Source: Pseudomonas paraeruginosa PA7 (GTDB taxonomy: Bacteria; Pseudomonadota; Gammaproteobacteria; Pseudomonadales; Pseudomonadaceae). Taken from it: DNA of 64,000 bases. The notes below the pieces were generated by a model. That model did not search any database. It saw only the letters and a list, made by a program, of their open reading frames with translations, and had not been told where the DNA came from. The DNA is taken from assembly GCF_000017205.1 (NCBI RefSeq), contig NC_009656.1, positions 6,502,501 to 6,566,500 of the forward strand, read 5' to 3'. The position numbers and the translations under genes are program-made. Shown one piece after another: positions 63,693 through 64,000 of the stretch (within the stretch, counting starts at the first letter, position 1; each line of letters opens with the position of its first letter).

Positions 63693-63699
63693 ACTATAG
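63693..63699 (-). promoter_or_regulatory. Candidate sigma-S-type -10 for the Cfa-like gene
   Basis: The minus strand reads CTATAGT, close to the RpoS extended -10 CTATACT, 30 bases before the ATG with no good -35. Stationary-phase control of cfa genes is known in E. coli. Confidence 0.4.
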
Positions 63700-63901
63700 T
63701 CCAGTACCTTGATAGAGTTTTGCTATCGACTACTTAGCCTCCTATCTATCGATGCAAAACAGCCGGGCACTCACTTCAGGTTAGCAGCCAGGGTGCCTGT
63801 GAATAATTGACAGTTTTGATATACAAACTTTCCCTCGCTGTAATAACGGAAAGACGCAGGCCAGGATGCCTTGGCAAGAAAGCGACATAAGGAAACGCCT
63901 G

Positions 63902-64000
63902 ATGAATGACACCGGCCCGCTGGAAACCCGCGAGGTACGCTTCCTCTCCGTATTCGACTTCGACGGGACGCTCACCTACCGCGACAGCTTCGTTCCATTC
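63902..64000 (+). CDS. HAD-family hydrolase, N-terminal part only
   Basis: The window ends 33 codons into a gene beginning MNDTGPLETREVRFLSVFDFDGTLTYRDSF. The DFDGTLT motif is the HAD nucleophile loop (Asp-x-Asp). AAGGAAA precedes the ATG; an in-frame ATG at 63866 is also possible. It corresponds to PA5547, a phosphoserine-phosphatase-like protein. The upstream gap (63664-63901) is AT-rich and holds a TTGACA at 63807 without a clear -10. Confidence 0.8.
   Translation, partial: MNDTGPLETREVRFLSVFDFDGTLTYRDSFVPF

Noticed and set aside
59251-63699. A 1482-codon open frame on the plus strand opposite the TRAP, TAXI and Cfa-like genes
   Set aside because: It crosses four well-supported minus-strand genes, is rich in His/Gln/Arg as expected of antisense high-GC DNA, and has no start signal or recognisable domain.
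1-64000. ParB parS sites and tRNA or rRNA genes
   Set aside because: I looked for the parS palindrome TGTTCCACGTGGAACA because of origin proximity and saw none, and I saw no tRNA cloverleaf or rRNA sequence by eye.
1-64000. Insertion sequences, integrases or phage genes
   Set aside because: No transposase, integrase or phage structural protein is encoded. The adhesin region has no flanking direct repeats that I can recognise.

Overview
The window reads as a high-GC gammaproteobacterial chromosome and matches, gene by gene and in order, the Pseudomonas aeruginosa stretch I know as PA5487 to PA5547. That is the left flank of the replication origin, ending roughly 25 kb before dnaA/oriC in the PAO1 numbering. 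Species markers are TonB1 with its long N-terminal extension, split class II ribonucleotide reductase nrdJa/nrdJb, the ErsA small RNA between engB and polA, MifSR, an OXA-50-like chromosomal beta-lactamase and the PIB-1-like enzyme. The OXA-50-like protein differs from the PAO1 form, as I remember it, at dozens of positions, so the strain may belong to a divergent clade (PA7-like / P. paraeruginosa). This is recall, not an alignment.

Layout. 1-9.6 kb: diguanylate cyclase (cut by the window edge), an exonuclease/endonuclease/phosphatase-family gene, dsbA, two c-type cytochromes, engB, the sigma-22-type sRNA ErsA, polA, a DUF2782 gene and thrB. 9.6-10.3 kb: six tandem copies of a 109/110-bp repeat. 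10.3-16.4 kb: nrdJb/nrdJa, then the zinc-uptake locus znuA / zur-znuC-znuB. 16.4-20 kb: a lipoprotein gene with a frameshifted 3' end and a metNIQ methionine ABC transporter. 20-25.2 kb: an RpiR-regulated amine or gamma-glutamyl catabolic cluster with an APC permease. 25.2-26.6 kb: a trimeric autotransporter adhesin gene with a very AT-rich upstream region. 26.6-36.6 kb: mifRS, a hydrolase, the OXA beta-lactamase, pdxY, a Kef-type antiporter, a thioesterase and a TPR-like protein. 36.6-41.9 kb: a second glutamine-synthetase-like/aminotransferase/SDR cluster with a GntR regulator and twin palindromic operators. 42-48.9 kb: small envelope proteins, a second antiporter, a sigma-54-promoted MFS dicarboxylate carrier and tonB1. 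49-58.8 kb: a zinc-starvation cluster (two CobW GTPases, DUF1826, dksA2, amiA, folE2, gamma-carbonic anhydrase, pyrQ) plus the PIB-1-like gene. 58.9-64 kb: a TAXI/TRAP uptake system, a Cfa-like methyltransferase and the start of a HAD hydrolase.

Three themes tie the window together. First, zinc: three Zur-box-like palindromes (14257, 52878, 54604) sit in divergent promoters of znuA/zur, dksA2/PA5537-like and amiA/folE2. They would link high-affinity zinc import to replacement of zinc enzymes by low-zinc paralogues. Second, nitrogen and carbon scavenging: two independent clusters pair a glutamine-synthetase-like gamma-glutamyl ligase with amine-processing enzymes and their own regulator. MifR, encoded at 26.6 kb, probably acts on the sigma-54 promoter of the MFS carrier at 46.2 kb. 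Third, origin proximity: the strict DnaA box TTATCCACA occurs 21 times in 64 kb, where well under one copy is expected for this base composition. Most copies are inside genes and in several reading frames.
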